Positions 49,884 to 62,039 of a DNA stretch of 64,000 bases are shown here, piece by piece. A program made the translations under genes and the position numbers. The notes under the pieces were generated by a model. That model was not told the DNA's origin. It saw only the letters and a program-made list of their open reading frames with translations, and did no database searches. Position 1 is the stretch's first letter; each line of letters begins with the position of its first letter. The DNA comes from Heterobasidion occidentale (lineage: Eukaryota; Basidiomycota; Agaricomycetes; Russulales; Bondarzewiaceae), in contig JBCAQO010000003.1 in assembly GCA_039111635.1 (NCBI GenBank), forward strand, positions 2,480,001 through 2,544,000. Direction: 5' to 3'.

Positions 49884-50829
49884 TTAATCATAGTCGTCCT
49901 CCTCCACGAGCTTGCGCTTGACGCCGTTCTGCGCGGGCGGCGCGGCGGCGGCGGCGGCGGAAGAGACCTCGAGCACCATCTCGTCCGCGCTCTCGTCGTC
50001 GTCGTCCTCGTCCTCGTCATCGTCGTCGTCGTCGTCGTCCCCGCCGGCGAAGAGGCCGTCCTCCTCGTCGCTGCCCTCCTCGACCTCGCGCGCGACGCCA
50101 GCGCCGGCCATGGGCATGGGCATGGCCATGTCGACGTCGGACGGGGTGTGCACCGCGCTGATGGGGTTCACGGGCGGCGGGACCGCTGTCGCGAGGGCCA
50201 CGGGGGCGGCGGGGATAGTAGCAGGCTCCATGTCCTCGTCCTCGTCCTCGTCCTGCTCCTCGTCGTTGTCGGCGGCGACGGGGTCGGGGTCGGAGGCGGG
50301 CTCCTCGATCTCCTCGATCTCCTCGTCGAAGAGCTGCGGGGCGGGCGGGGGCGCGGTCGGGACGAGGTCGAAGTCGACGGCGGTGAGGCACTCGGCGGGC
50401 GGGGGGAGGCGGAGGCCGAAGGTCTCTGGGACGGCGGGGAGGGGCTGGGCGTTGGTCTGCGTGGCGAGGGAGAGGGTGTACTGCGGGCGGGCGCACCGAG
50501 CGGTGAGCGTGCGCGGACGGGTTAGAAACAAGCGGCGCGGTGCGCACCTCCTTCGGGACGCGGCCTGCGAACTCCCAGCCGACGCGGGCCTGGACGGCGA
50601 GGACGACGTCGTCCAGCTCGATCTTGGCGGGGCGGGCTGCGTGCTCGGCGTAGATGAGGGCGTCGGAGAGGACCTGGGCGGTGTAGCGGCTGGAGAGCTC
50701 GAGGAGCTGGTGGAGGACGGCGGGGTGGGCGTCGTGCACGGTTGGGGTGGAGGCGAGGAGGAGGGCGACGGCGCGGGCGGTGGGCGGGAGGGCGTCGGCC
50801 GTCGCGTTGGCCGTCGCGGTGCGGGACAT
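49884..50829 (-). CDS. TAF9: TAF9 (TFIID/SAGA histone-fold subunit)
   Basis: Exons 50829-50548 and 50480-49884 with a 67-nt intron; 292 residues. The N-terminal histone fold (residues 10-100) includes LHQLLELSSRYTAQVLSDAL, IYAEHAARPAKIELDDVVLA and VGWEFAGRVPKE. The second exon has a short conserved TNAQPLPAVPETFGLRLPP, as in TAF9 homologues. A highly acidic, poly-Asp tail follows, ending KRKLVEEDDYD. TAF9 pairs with TAF6 in TFIID and SAGA. The long opposite-strand frames over this gene are shadows of its Asp/Ala codons. Confidence 0.92.
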
Positions 50830-51005
50830 GGCGGTCACACCGACTGCGTGACTGCGTGACGCGGTGGCCTGTGGGCGGCGATTGGCGGCTATTGGCGGCC
50901 GGCGGGGATTGGCCGGGTGACGCAGGAGCCAGTCGTTGAAGCTCCGCCAGCCGAGCCCGGGTCTGACCCACCACACGCCGTTCTCTCTCTCAGCAACCAA
51001 CGACC
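50830..51005. promoter_or_regulatory. divergent promoter TAF9 / ISU1
   Basis: 176 bases between start codons. Contains a repeated GGCGGCTATTGGCGGC element at about 50878-50900, a CCAAT-box-like repeat (ATTGG) usable in both directions. Confidence 0.5.
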
Positions 51006-51798
51006 ATGTTCCGCTCGCTCGCCACCACCGTCCGCACAGCAGCCCCCCGCGCATCCCGCCTCGCACCGCGCCCCGTCCTCGCCCGCGCATACCACGAAAA
51101 GGTCATCTCCCACTACGAGCAGCCCAGAAACGTACGTCACCCCCCCCGCCTGGCCAATCCCCGCCCCCCGCGCTATCTGATAACCCGCGCTCACCGTCCC
51201 CCTCCTCGAACAGGTGGGCTCGCTCCCCAAGAACGACATCGACGTCGGCACAGGCCTCGTCGGCGCACCCGCGTGAGCCCCTTTCCCCTCGCCGCCGTCG
51301 CCGCCATCGCGCTGACTAACACACACACACGCTCTTTTTTCGCCCAGGTGCGGCGACGTCATGAAGCTCCAGATCCGCGTCGACGAGAACGGCATCATCT
51401 CCGACGTCAAGTTCAAGACCTTCGGCTGCGGCAGCGCCATCGCCTCCAGCTCCTACATGACCGAGCGCGTCAAGGGCCTCTCCCTCGAAGAGGCCGGCAA
51501 AATTAAAAACACCGAGATCGCAAAGGAGCTCGCCCTGCCCCCCGTCAAGCTCCACTGCTCCAGTGCGTGACCCCCTTTTCCTCCTTCCTTCCCGCACCCC
51601 TTGCGGAGCGAAATGCTGACGCGCCCGCTCGCTCGCTTTACAGTGCTCGCGGAGGACGCCATCCGCTCCGCCATCCGCGACTACCACTCCAAGCGCTCCA
51701 AGATGTCCGACCCCAAGAAAGCCAAGGGCTTCATCGACGTCTCCCAGAGCGTAGTCACCGGCCAGACCGTCGCCACCGCCCACCCCGGCGGCGAGTGA
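51006..51798 (+). CDS. ISU1: ISU1 mitochondrial iron-sulfur cluster scaffold
   Basis: Exons 51006-51131, 51214-51272, 51348-51562, 51644-51798; 184 residues. A basic, hydroxylated N-terminus ([19 protein letters not shown]) is a mitochondrial presequence. The IscU fold follows with the three cluster ligands: [20 protein letters not shown] and LHCSMLAEDA, plus LPPVKLHCS (the LPPVK motif bound by the Hsp70 Ssq1/HscA). It assembles 2Fe-2S clusters with Nfs1. All three introns keep frame. Confidence 0.96.
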
Positions 51799-51999
51799 TC
51801 CCGTCCTCGCCCCTATCTGTCTGCCTTTCTTCTCGCTTTGCTGTCGGTTTCTTGCGCCGGAGCCCCCTGTAGTGTACGATATCCACTATTGCATCTTACA
51901 TTTATACACATCATCATGATCGCATGCACTGCGTGTGGGAGCAAATAAGAGCAAAAGCAGAGGATACAATACAGCGGTAGGTGAACTGTCGAGAGAAGG

Positions 52000-54465
52000 C
52001 TAGCCTGACCCTTTTTGCCCCACGAACGAGAACGTGCCGCCCGCGAACCACCGGTCGTTGGCCTCCTTGACGCGCTGCGCCGCCGCCGCGGGGTTCGTCA
52101 GCTCGAAGCCTGCCGCCGTCGCCACCATCGTCATCATCGCCGTCATCGTCATAGCCAGAGTCGTCAGGTATGCGACGGGGGGAGGGGGGAAGCGGCGCAC
52201 CTTGCACGGGCGTGACGACCAGGGAGGACGCGGTGCCGGACGCCTGCGAGGACTGCGCGGCGCGCGTGAGCGCCGCGGTGCGCATCTTGTTCGCCTTGGA
52301 CATTTTCGCTGGCGACGCGATGCGAGTAAAAAAAAAAATCAGCACCGCCGGACCGACGACGACGACGACAACGACGACGATCACTCTCGAGAACAGACCC
52401 AAAGCGAAGGAAGAGCAAGGAGGGAAGGGGGGAGAGGGGGGGGAGGCTCACCGCGGGACTTTGCCTCGCCCATGCTCGCGCGGACCTTGCCCGTGCCGAC
52501 GCCGATCATGCCGAGCCCCTTCGTCTGGTCGAACGCGCCGACCTCCTCCTCCGCCTCGCCGAACGCCATCCGGTTCGAGAGCTTCCGCAGCTCCGTCTGC
52601 GCGTACGCCTCCTTGGCCTTGCGCGCGCTGCCGCCCGCGCGCAGTACCACCAACACCAACACCGGCACCGGCACCAACGACGACGACGACGACAACAGCA
52701 GCAGTGTCAGCGGTGTGGCGTCGAGGGAGGGGGAGGGAGGGGGGTGGGCTCACCGCTTGCCGCCGCGCCGCTTCTTGGGGCCGTCGTTCGGGATGGGGAG
52801 CGCCTTGACGACCTTGGAGGGCGGCGGCGCGGTCAGGCGGTCGAGGTGCTTCTCGATCTTATCGCGCAGCTCGTCGCCGTAGCCGCCTGCGCCGCGCGCG
52901 CGCATCGCCCCAGACGCCGCGTCAGCTCGCTCAAGGTTCAGACAGAGGAGGGTCGGGACCACTGACCGTCGCGCCGCCGCCGCTCGAGGTCCATCCGCGC
53001 GGCGAGCACGCTCTTGGCGCCGACCGCGCGCTGCAGCTTCAGCTGGTATTCGGCTGGCGTCTGCTGCACGATCTCGGACTGGTACACGAAGCCCGTGTGG
53101 CGGCGCTGCGTCGCCGACGAGAACCCCGCTGCGATCTTGCGCTGCGCGCCGAGCAGCTGCAAGCGTGCACGGGTGCACGACAGACATTAACGATGATAAT
53201 AACAATCGACAGGCGCGAAAGGGGGGTCAGCGTCGGTGAGTGGGGGCGTGCGTGCGTGGGGGCGGGACGACGTACGTGGACGTTGCACGCGGGCATTTTC
53301 GCGAGCCCGGCTAGCCCGCCGGCGACGCCGAGGAGTTTTGCGGCTGTGGTGGTCCCGACGATGGCTGATAGGTTGGGCGCTAGCATGTTCATACGCGAAC
53401 TCACGTACATGAATATCTGCGCGCACAAAAAAAATCGAAGCGCGATGAGCGACCTGTCCTGTGAACGGAGAGGTTTCGTCTTGAGCACCTTTTTGCGGGC
53501 CTCCTCGAGGCGGTCGGCCAGGTCGCATGCGCGCTCCACGGTGTTCCATGCTGCTTCTGTGAGGGGCTGGCCGGAGGTCGTCGTTGCGGTGACGAGTACG
53601 CTCATGATGACCGCAGGCGGCAGGACTCCTTGCAGGTCTGCTTTGGTAGGGTCCTGGGCAGAGTGTGCGGGCCATCAGCACTTCTTCGCGCTACACGCAG
53701 AGAGACGCAGGGCGCACCTCGTGGTTCGCGAGCACGCGGACCGCGCGGATGTACATGTTGGGGTCCGCGACGAGCTGCTCGAGCTCGGGGAACTTCGGGG
53801 CGTAATGGTCTCGGATGAACTACAGAAACGCGTGCGCGGAGAAAAGGGGGGAGGGTGGGGGTCAATACCGGCGGCGACGCGGCGACGGGACGCAGATAGC
53901 TGCCTTGCCTTGTGCACGACGAGGATCTCGTTGTCGACGTCGACGGAGAGGTTGTTCGCCTGCACGATGACGTTGTATTCTGGGTTGGAGTGCGCGGGCT
54001 GGGCCATCTGCTCCGCGGGCGAGGGCTGCGCCTGGTATTTCTCGATCTCCTGCAGATGCGGGCGGGCGCGTGAGCGTCAGCATCGGCGTCGGCGCGGGGG
54101 GCACGGGGGGCACGCACCTTGAGGATGTCGGCCATGCGCTTGCTGCCTTCGAGCTTTGCGACCTTGGTCACGTCGTCGATCCCGCCCAGTTCCATCCGCT
54201 GCACCTCCTCCGCGTCGAGCTCCTCCGCGGGCTTCACGCCGCCCTCCAGCACGAGCCCGCCCGCATGCTTCTCGCCGCCGCCTTCGCCGCCCTCCTCTTC
54301 GCCATCGGACATCCCGTCGTCGGACCCGGATGCCTTGCGCTTCAGGCCGTTGGCCGCCGGGGTGGCGTTGTGCCCTTGCTCCTGCTCCTGTTCATCGTTG
54401 ATCTCGTCTCCGTCGTCGGAGAGCCCGTCGAGATCGGCTAGGAGTTCGTCCGCGAGTCCGCTCAT
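52000..54465 (-). CDS. PRP31: PRP31 U4/U6.U5 tri-snRNP splicing factor
   Basis: Minus-strand exons: 54465-54118, 54049-53909, 53819-53718, 53653-53489, 53416-53276, 53156-52967, 52886-52754, 52627-52452, 52308-52201, 52109-52000; 537 residues. Landmarks: an acidic head, [20 protein letters not shown], the Nop domain ([47 protein letters not shown]), KKRRGGKR, and the C-terminal [12 protein letters not shown] and [20 protein letters not shown]31 clamps the 15.5K-U4 snRNA complex. Intron 2 (53820-53908) starts with GC (AAG|GCAAGG); the GC donor restores [16 protein letters not shown]. All exons sum to a multiple of three. Confidence 0.93.
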
Positions 54466-54656
54466 TGGGAAATGGTGGTGGACGGTGGTGGGGATGGATG
54501 GGAAGGGTCTTTGAAATCGCGTAGATTCTGCGCTGAAGCGCGCAGGCACGTGGCACAGACGTCAACTGAACGTCCACCGTCGGTGTGAAGCTCGACCATC
54601 CAGTGGTCTTTCGAAAGCAAGCTTGTGAACATCTAGCTCTATAAGTACGATGGACT

Positions 54657-55889
54657 CTACAGGAATGTACGCAAATACTCCGTCAGAGCCAACAAGGCGA
54701 GGCTCTGGCCGTACGGCATGCTCGTCAGCGGGATCTTTTTGTATTCCTCCACCTCGTCGAACACCGGCGTGCCAAACGAGACCCTCTGCAGCTCCCCCCT
54801 CTCCGAAATATTGTCCAGCACCGCCTTCACCGCCCTCTCGGCCGCGGACACGTATCGCGCCTCCCGGGGAATAAGTCGCAGCCTCAGGGACTTGAGGATC
54901 CCGTATGCGAACCCTGCCGTCGCGGAGGCCTCGAGGTAGGAGGTGGCGTCGTCGAGGATGGTGTGCCATAGACCCGTTTCTGGGTCTTGCAGCGCGACGA
55001 GCGCATCTATCTGGGCCTTGAGCGCGGAGACGAGGAACAGGCGGACGCCGTCCGTCGGTGGCAGCTGCAGGAGCTCGATGAAGTCGGGAATGGAGACCGT
55101 TATCCAGCAGTTGCCGCGTCCCCATCGCGCGCGCCCAAAGTGATGGCGCCCGTCGAACGTCCACCCTGCTCGTGCTCGTCAGGACAGTCCTATGAACGCG
55201 GTGGAGAGAACACGGTACCATGGAACCAGAGACCCGTCTGTGGATCGGCCAGATACTTCACGTGCAGCAGGAACTGCCGCTTCGCCTCCTCGACGTACTC
55301 CGGTCGCCCGAGCACCAGCCCGATCTTCGCGAGCGGGAGGACGCTCATCATTAGCGTGTCGTCCCACAGCTGCTGGTGGTTCTCCACCAGGTACGTGATG
55401 TGCTGCAGCCCGCCCTCCTCTGTCCGCGGCATGTCGTGCATCACCCACTCCGCCCAGGCATCCAGGTGCGCGCCGTAGTTGGCGTGCCGCGCCTCGTGCA
55501 GGTAGGCCGCGGTCAGCAGGGGCGACATCGTGTTGACGTTCTTCGTCGTGCCGATCTCGAACCGGTCCTTGAACCAGGCGAGAGCTATGCGCAGCGCCTC
55601 GTCGTCTCCGGTGATCTCGTGGAACTTGAGAAGACCATACAATCCAATTCCGTGGGTCCACTGCCATCCGTGACCACATCAGCCGTATTCCTGACTCCTT
55701 TTCATTGCAAGGTAGGCGCTGTTTGCTCACCTCCCAGTCGTTCCACCCTTTGGTGTCGATAACACGCCCGTCCTCGAGCGTCATCAGGAACTCCCCCGTC
55801 TCATCCTTGATGTTCACCAAGCAGTCGATGAGGCTCCTGATCTGCTTCAGGAGCGCAACCTTCTTCGGGTTGACATTTGCGGCAGACAT
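54657..55889 (-). CDS. GH105 unsaturated rhamnogalacturonyl hydrolase
   Basis: Minus-strand exons 55889-55731, 55660-55219, 55165-54657; 369 residues with no signal peptide. The (alpha/alpha)6-barrel motifs of GH105 (YteR-like) are seen: WTHGIGLYGLLKFHEIT, WAEWVMHDMPRTEEGGLQH, QQLWDDTLMMSVLPLAKIG (the DDT contains a catalytic-type Asp), GRARWGRGNCW and TSYLEASATAGFAYGI. Family enzymes split unsaturated glucuronyl or galacturonyl residues from the ends of oligomers made by pectate or rhamnogalacturonan lyases, inside the cell. It is divergent from a Dal5-family permease, which could import the product. Confidence 0.9.
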
Positions 55890-56490
55890 GCTCGTTTGGT
55901 GCAATAGCAAGAAGGTTCGTTCGGTGCATCGCTCCGTGTCCTGGCCGTTATTTGAGGAGATCTTGTCTGCGATCGGCACTGGCTCTCATTATGGACGGCA
56001 GCGGGCCGGGGATCAGTCCGGACCGCTTTTTACGCTCATGGAGATCAGCTGCCGGGATACTTACACCTCACATTGTTCGTGAATGTGTTTTGCCGCCGCA
56101 ATGTTAATTTATCCCGACTCGTCGGGGCACTCATCGGGTTGCGTTTACTGCACATCTGGTCTCCAAACTCCATGTATCTTCGTCTTGAATGGATGGAGTA
56201 CTTGGACGGCGTGGCCTGGGTATCCGCAGTGTATCCGCCGGCTGATAGCTGCAATTTCCAAACCAGCCTGTATATCTTCTAGGCACGTCTACTTCTCTGC
56301 GCCCGATTCGTGGGGCCCCACGGGGTTCGAAGTGCCAAGCACCGCGCCGCTGTTCATGGGACTCGCACCTTCTCCATAAAGTTCAACGTCAGGGCCTGCT
56401 CAGGGCCGTCGCGTCTTGCTAGCGGCGTTTGCGATATATAATCGCTGAAGGTCTCCTCAAACCAGGCGATCATCTACGCCCTCCAAAGTC
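55890..56490. promoter_or_regulatory. divergent promoter GH105 / permease
   Basis: 601 bases between start codons. TATATAA at 56435-56441 serves the permease. Co-regulation is possible but no operator could be identified. Confidence 0.45.
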
Positions 56491-59029
56491 ATGTCAGCCT
56501 TGAACAAGGACAGCCATGAGCCTTCCGTGCAGATCGAGGATACCGACAAGGATGTCTACTCTTTCCGGAGCGCCTCTCCTGGGACAGACGGTGCGTCATC
56601 GTATCCTCCTTTCATGTACCACCGGCGATGTATTGAAGGAGGCGCAGGACCTGTGAAGGGGATCGACGCGGAGGTCGCCGAGTTCTTTGCCGACGCAGAG
56701 GCGGTTGGGAAGCAAGGTGTCCCCGAGATTGACGACGCTACGAACAGACGCCTGCGATGGATGATCCACAAACGTGTTTTGGTTGTGATGGTCGTAACCT
56801 ACTTTGCGCAGACTCTGGACAAAGGGTGCGTAACTAGCCCTCACAGCCGGGAAATTGACTGAATACACGCGTCGCGTCGTAGCACTATCAACTTCGCCTC
56901 CATCATGGGTATCCGCACGGACACGAATCTCCACGGACAGCAGTATGCTTGGTTGACTACTTGTGGTCCGTATTGTCACTCTGCATTATACATCTTGCAT
57001 TGATCTCTATTGCACCCGAATAGTGTATATCGCGATGTACGCTTCTTGAAGTTTGACTGTATCCGAACCTCTAACTCACGAATTTCATAGTCTTTGCTGG
57101 GAGTTCCCTGCCAACCGCCTCCTGCAACGCCTTCCGGTTGCGAAGCTCTTGGCTTTCAAGTACGTCCATCCGTCGGCATCTTCAGAGCTTCGCTATATTG
57201 ACACGCACCTTCAAAAGCATCACAGCCTGGGGGGCTATCTTGGCATGTACGGCTGCATGCACGAATTTCACTGGGTTGGTGATAGTACGCACCCTGCTCG
57301 GAATGTTTGAATGCATCTGCCAGCCCGCGTTCGTTTTCATGTGAGTACCACAATCACGGCATTTTTCGTGTGCTCACCCTCCACTCTACAAGGTCTACCA
57401 TGTGGTATACTCGGGATGAGCAAGCTCTCGTGATTGGCGCGTTCTACTCTATGAACGGCTTCCAGCAGTGCGTTGGAGGTCTCATTGCTTACGGTATAGC
57501 ACACATTGAGCACGCCAGGCTGAAGAACTGGCAAGTCCTATTCACGGTGCGTAGCTGCCTATTTCCCGCGAGTCGAATCGCATCTCAAATCAGAGATAGT
57601 TGCTTGGAAGCATCACAGCATTGTGGGGTATCTTCGTCTTGTGGTGGCTCCCCGACAGCCCGATGCGCGCGCGCTGCTTTTCTAAAGAGGATCGTCTTCT
57701 TATGGCTGAGCGAGTCAGAAAAAACGAGACTGGGATTCAAAACAAGGAGTTCAAGGTTCGCGGTTTTTCTACGTTCATGACACCAGAACTCACTTTTCGG
57801 ATGTCTCAGACATATCAAGTAAGTGAGTGTTCATGTCGAGCTGACTCAGGATTTCGCCACGATGATCTGACAATCAATCACCACCAGTCGAGGCATTGAC
57901 GGATCCCAACGTTTGGGCTGTCACCTTGATATCACTCACAAACGCTCTGCCGACTGGTGGACTCGGCGCCTTTTCAAATATTATCCTCAATGCTTTCGTA
58001 CGGCCTTCTTTCACAAGGCAGAAGGCAGATGCTGATTCATTCCTCTCTCAGGGATTCACCCAGCTCCAGACCTACTTGCTTGCTATCGCGCAAGGAGCAA
58101 TCATCATGATATTCTTATTCAGCGGAGCGTACCTCTCGAAGCGTTACAACCAGAAGCTCTTGTTTGCTTTCGTACGTGGCAAATGCACAAATACTTTTCG
58201 GATGTCCCTTAAGCTTTTCTCGCAGCTGTACACCTTGCCGAACATCGCTGGGACGATCGTCTTCCTCAGTAAGCAAGGATCACTGTTTCACCACCGTGAT
58301 CGTCTCTTAATCGATTCATTCAGTCGTCCCTACAATCATCACACCAAAGTTGGACTGCTCCTCGCCTTCTAGTGGGTTTTTGTTACTCGCATACCTGTTG
58401 GAAAGCCTTAACCCCTCCCTAGCTGTACACAGGGTTTCGGAGCAGTAGCCGTTCTTAATTTGGCAGTGATGTCTGGCAATGTAGCCGGCCGCACCAAACA
58501 GGTCATCGCCTCTACGCTGGTATTCGTGTACGTCTCATAAGCCGTCACGCAGTCTCTAGAGGTTTGATCAGATATTCGATGTTTCAGTGCTTGGGCCGTT
58601 GGGAATGCGGTTGGCCCCCAAGGTGCTTCATGTTCGCCTTCTTGCGCTGCCATCCTCGCCATAACAATTTCTCCGTTATAGTTTTTAGAGCCAACGATGC
58701 ACCACGCTACATCAAGGCATTCATCGCTCACATGGTCGTTTATGGTGTCCAGCTGGTTGTGATAGTCACATTGCGTCTGCGACTGATGCGACTCAACGCC
58801 TGAAGCGACGCGCACAGAAGGATCTCGACGATGCAGCAAACAGGGTACGCCGCCATATGACCTCATCTTCCTACTGTTCCACCTCTGACCAGTGATCTAG
58901 GAACGAATTGAGCACAAACACGCATTCGACGATCTTACAGACAAGGAAAATCCGGATTGTAAGAATTTGACGCACGCCCTGATATATCTGCTGACAACAA
59001 CATCCACCACAGTCCGTTATGTCTATTGA
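56491..59029 (+). CDS. Dal5/allantoate-permease-family MFS transporter (two frame breaks)
   Basis: About a dozen short exons. A hydrophilic N-terminus ends in DDATNRRLRWMIHKRVLVVM. Twelve-TM MFS motifs of the anion:cation symporter (Dal5/Tna1) group follow: TLDKGTINFASIMGI, WEFPANRLLQRLPVAK, RTLLGMFECICQP, WYTRDEQ, WGIFVLWWLPDSP, then the late GNVAGRTKQV and the typical end HAFDDLTDKENPDFRYVY. Substrates in the family are vitamins, organic acids, ureides and some sugars. Two places lack one base for continuous reading: an AAA (58346-58348, before VGLLLAF) and a CC (58799-58800, before LKRRAQKDLDDAANR). It may be intact with consensus errors or a recent pseudogene. Confidence 0.82.
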
Positions 59030-59201
59030 TCTTAACGAAAGCCTCTACTAGTCTAAGGCACATCTGCAATCGCGTGCCGCAGCCTTTTCTCATGATTTAT
59101 ACCTACGAGACTCAGCTAATACATATGACTGACGAGCGCCAGCGTGAGCTACACGTCGAATAAGAAACTATGCGAGTATCCTTCTTTGCTAAACCATATG
59201 T

Positions 59202-60908
59202 TCAATCTACTGTCAAGATAGACATACCACCATCCTTCGTGACCCGTTTCCTAGTCTTGATCAAGAGGGACCGACGGCCAAGTTGACCTAGTCTACGCTT
59301 TGTGCCATTGCTGACACTGGTCAAAGGATTGTTTTCTCCAAGAATGGCGAGTCCAGACGGAGCTAAGACAATGGCTTCGCCAGTCTTTAAATGATGCAAC
59401 AGTTAGAAAGCAAGATATATGACTGGCATTAAGCCAACACATACCTTCAGCCTGACGATTTGGTCGAACGTATCATCGCTTGAAAGATCGGCTGACACGT
59501 GTTTTGCCAAATGGTTCCACCAAGCTGATGATGAGAATCGGTGCATGATTGCCAGAGACGACAGTTCAATGAAAACAGGCGGTATGATGGTTGGTTCTGT
59601 GGTACATTATTTGGTATTGAGTTACAATGAGTTCGACGTCACGTACCTTGCGTGCTCAGAACGACTCTCATTGCCATATGTCTCTGCTGACGGATGAGAG
59701 TCAACAGCGCCTTCGTAAGGCCCGATGCGGCTCTGCTCTCGGAAAGATACTGTTCAGAGTGTGAGAAATGGGCGGGATGTACAACAAGTAGGGTAGTCAA
59801 TACCTTGTGCGCCTCGTCTACGACCAGGACTTTTCCTGTCGACACATCTGCTCGCTCGAAGAGACGGAGAAGAATCTCAAAAAGCCCGCAGGCGGATGAA
59901 GGATCGATGAAGGGATCCGACAAATCAATAATAGTGATCCTCCCTTCACAAAATCGGGATTTTGGGGTTGTCTTTGAAGCGCCTTTCTTCTTCGGCAAAG
60001 TGAAGGACATCAAAAGCTCTAACCTTTGTTGAATTCCACTCAATTGTGCTGGATTGAACGTCTTTTTCTTCATCTCCAGTATGTTGAGGAATTCTCCGTA
60101 AGTGTAGTTCTCGCCCAAAGTGCGCAGAATCGCCTTCAATGTCGTATAATGAGTTCGCAAAAAAAAGACGACATAGTCTATCAATGAACATACCTTGACC
60201 ATCTGGATGTACAGTGGTGCAGCCTCCGATGAGCCGATAGCCATCATGGAAAGAAATGCGGAGGCATCAAGTTCCGACTCTGACAGGTACAGAGGCTTCA
60301 CTTGTACATGTTCTCCCAATGGCGCATACAATGCCGTCATCCTTTTCAAAGACGAGGGAGAGACATAAACGCGAATGTCTGGCGGCTGCACGCCACGGTA
60401 CTGGCTAGCGCCCAGGAACGCAACCTCACAAGGCCTCGAGCTGGAACCGGTCTCACCGAAGTGAAGGACCAGGCCGGACAGCGGCTTTTTAAGTTCCCCT
60501 GTGGCTGGACAATTCGGAATAAACATGCTCTCCAAGAGAACAGACACCGTGTGAGATTTGCCCGATCCTTGCACACCACAGACAACGGCCGAGAACGGGG
60601 CGTTCTACAGATCAACACAACGTTGACGATCCGCAGCGTCCATGGGCAAGTGACCAAAATTAATCTTACCGTGTTCACATAAAGCCGTCTATCAGTTGGG
60701 GGAGACTGAGCTCCAGAAGGGGATCTATCTTGGGAGTCAGACCTTGTTCGCAGTCATACCAAGAACGAAGCCCTCACCGGATGTTCATGATTGTCCCAAG
60801 GACACCATATTGTAGGACATTCTTCCCCAGATTAGCCTCAAGATACGCCTCTCGAGTGAAAATGGGCGCTGTTCGGAGCTCATGCGTCTCACTCTCCCCG
60901 CTGTCCAT
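59202..60908 (-). CDS. HerA/DUF87-like P-loop ATPase of unknown role
   Basis: Minus-strand exons: 60908-60778, 60724-60670, 60604-60194, 60133-59804, 59749-59647, 59596-59445, 59384-59202; 454 residues, all in frame. Walker A is GVQGSGKSHT (residues 72-81), Walker B is VLVVDEAHK (about 301-309). A long insert lies between them and RVVLSTQEPTIIPP resembles a sensor region. LKTGEAIVLAPSGLA and a basic end follow. The arrangement (FSAVVCGVQGSGKS... LVVDEAHK... STQ) is that of HerA/FtsK-like ATPases that tend to move nucleic acid, and related genes are often multi-copy in basidiomycetes. No partner gene (nuclease) is adjacent. Function not assigned. Confidence 0.75.
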
Positions 60909-62039
60909 GCTGAAGGAGAGATTGTTCAAGAGCAGGCTTTCATCCTAGCTTATGGGTCAGCTTGTAAAATCCACAAAGAAAAGCCTTCAAAAGGACTGGC
61001 CTTTATGTCAAAGTCGTCTGAAGCGAGCTTTTCGAAATATGAGGACAACTTGCAGGGATTTGATTGGTCTTACCTGAGTAGGAGCAGGCATTATGTGTAC
61101 TATGTTTCAGAGCTGCGTGCGAGCGAACTTGTGAATGATCAAAAGATAGTTAAGTGAGGCCTTGGTGTTTTGAAGAGTCGAGATATAGGGACTGGGAAGA
61201 AGCTGCGACGAGAGTAACACGCTGATGAGAAATGGGTATGCAGCGCTTCACAATCAGCAATTAGAGGTGACAGGTAGGCGACTTCCTTGCCAGAGCTCCA
61301 GAAGCTTGACTGACCGTAACAACGTGTTCCAGAAGTTATCAGCGCAGCTGCAGCATGCGTGTTCCAGTCAAGAAGGGGAAAGTCAGATGTCAGCGTGGTG
61401 GACTAGCTGACGCTAAGCACTTCAGGAAAGGGGGTGCTGATTCGTCATATATATGGTGTCCACGATGCAAGTTGCGGCCGACATTGACCACGCACTGGAC
61501 CTGCTGCGTTTCCACGTTCGCAGAACTCCCCTAATTCAGCTAAGGTCCCGTCACATAGCTGGCCTCAGTCTTGAGATTCCCATCCCTAGAAAGAATCAGT
61601 AGGGTGTCGGGTTTAAGGCGCGTTTCATGGTAAAAAATCGTACTAGTCTTTCCATGTAGGTGAGAGGACCTGAGTGCCTTGCAATTATCTGCTACATCGG
61701 AATTCCACTGTAGTGCTACGCAATCCCAGAAAAGACAGACGCACATAAGGAAATAGATCAAACTTGCGTTCTACGCGCAGCACTTACTTGACAGCCTCAT
61801 GAGGAACGTAAGTCCAAATCAGCGAGAATGCACCGAAACAGGGTTTCTAGAATGATGCCGTATGCTAGCAACGTCAAGCACACGCGAATGGATTGCACAT
61901 CGAGATGCTTAATTTCCGTCGACGTTGTGTCTCCGGTCGGTGTCACAATCACTGTTCATCGATTCGCAAGGCCAAACTACGGACCCTCTGTGTCTCAGAG
62001 ATTACTGCCCTATGAATGAAATGAAGTCGCTCACTGGAC
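60909..62039. other. AT-richer region, no gene recognised
   Basis: Short frames on both strands (up to 91 codons) with no motif. Probably decayed sequence between the ATPase gene and its relic. Confidence 0.4.

Noticed and set aside
50017..51090. 357-codon minus-strand frame over TAF9
   Set aside because: Arg/Pro-rich shadow of the Asp/Ala-rich TAF9 tail. The real TAF9 reading uses an intron and the histone fold.
53097..54122. 341-codon plus-strand frame opposite PRP31
   Set aside because: No motif; PRP31 on the minus strand explains the sequence exon by exon.
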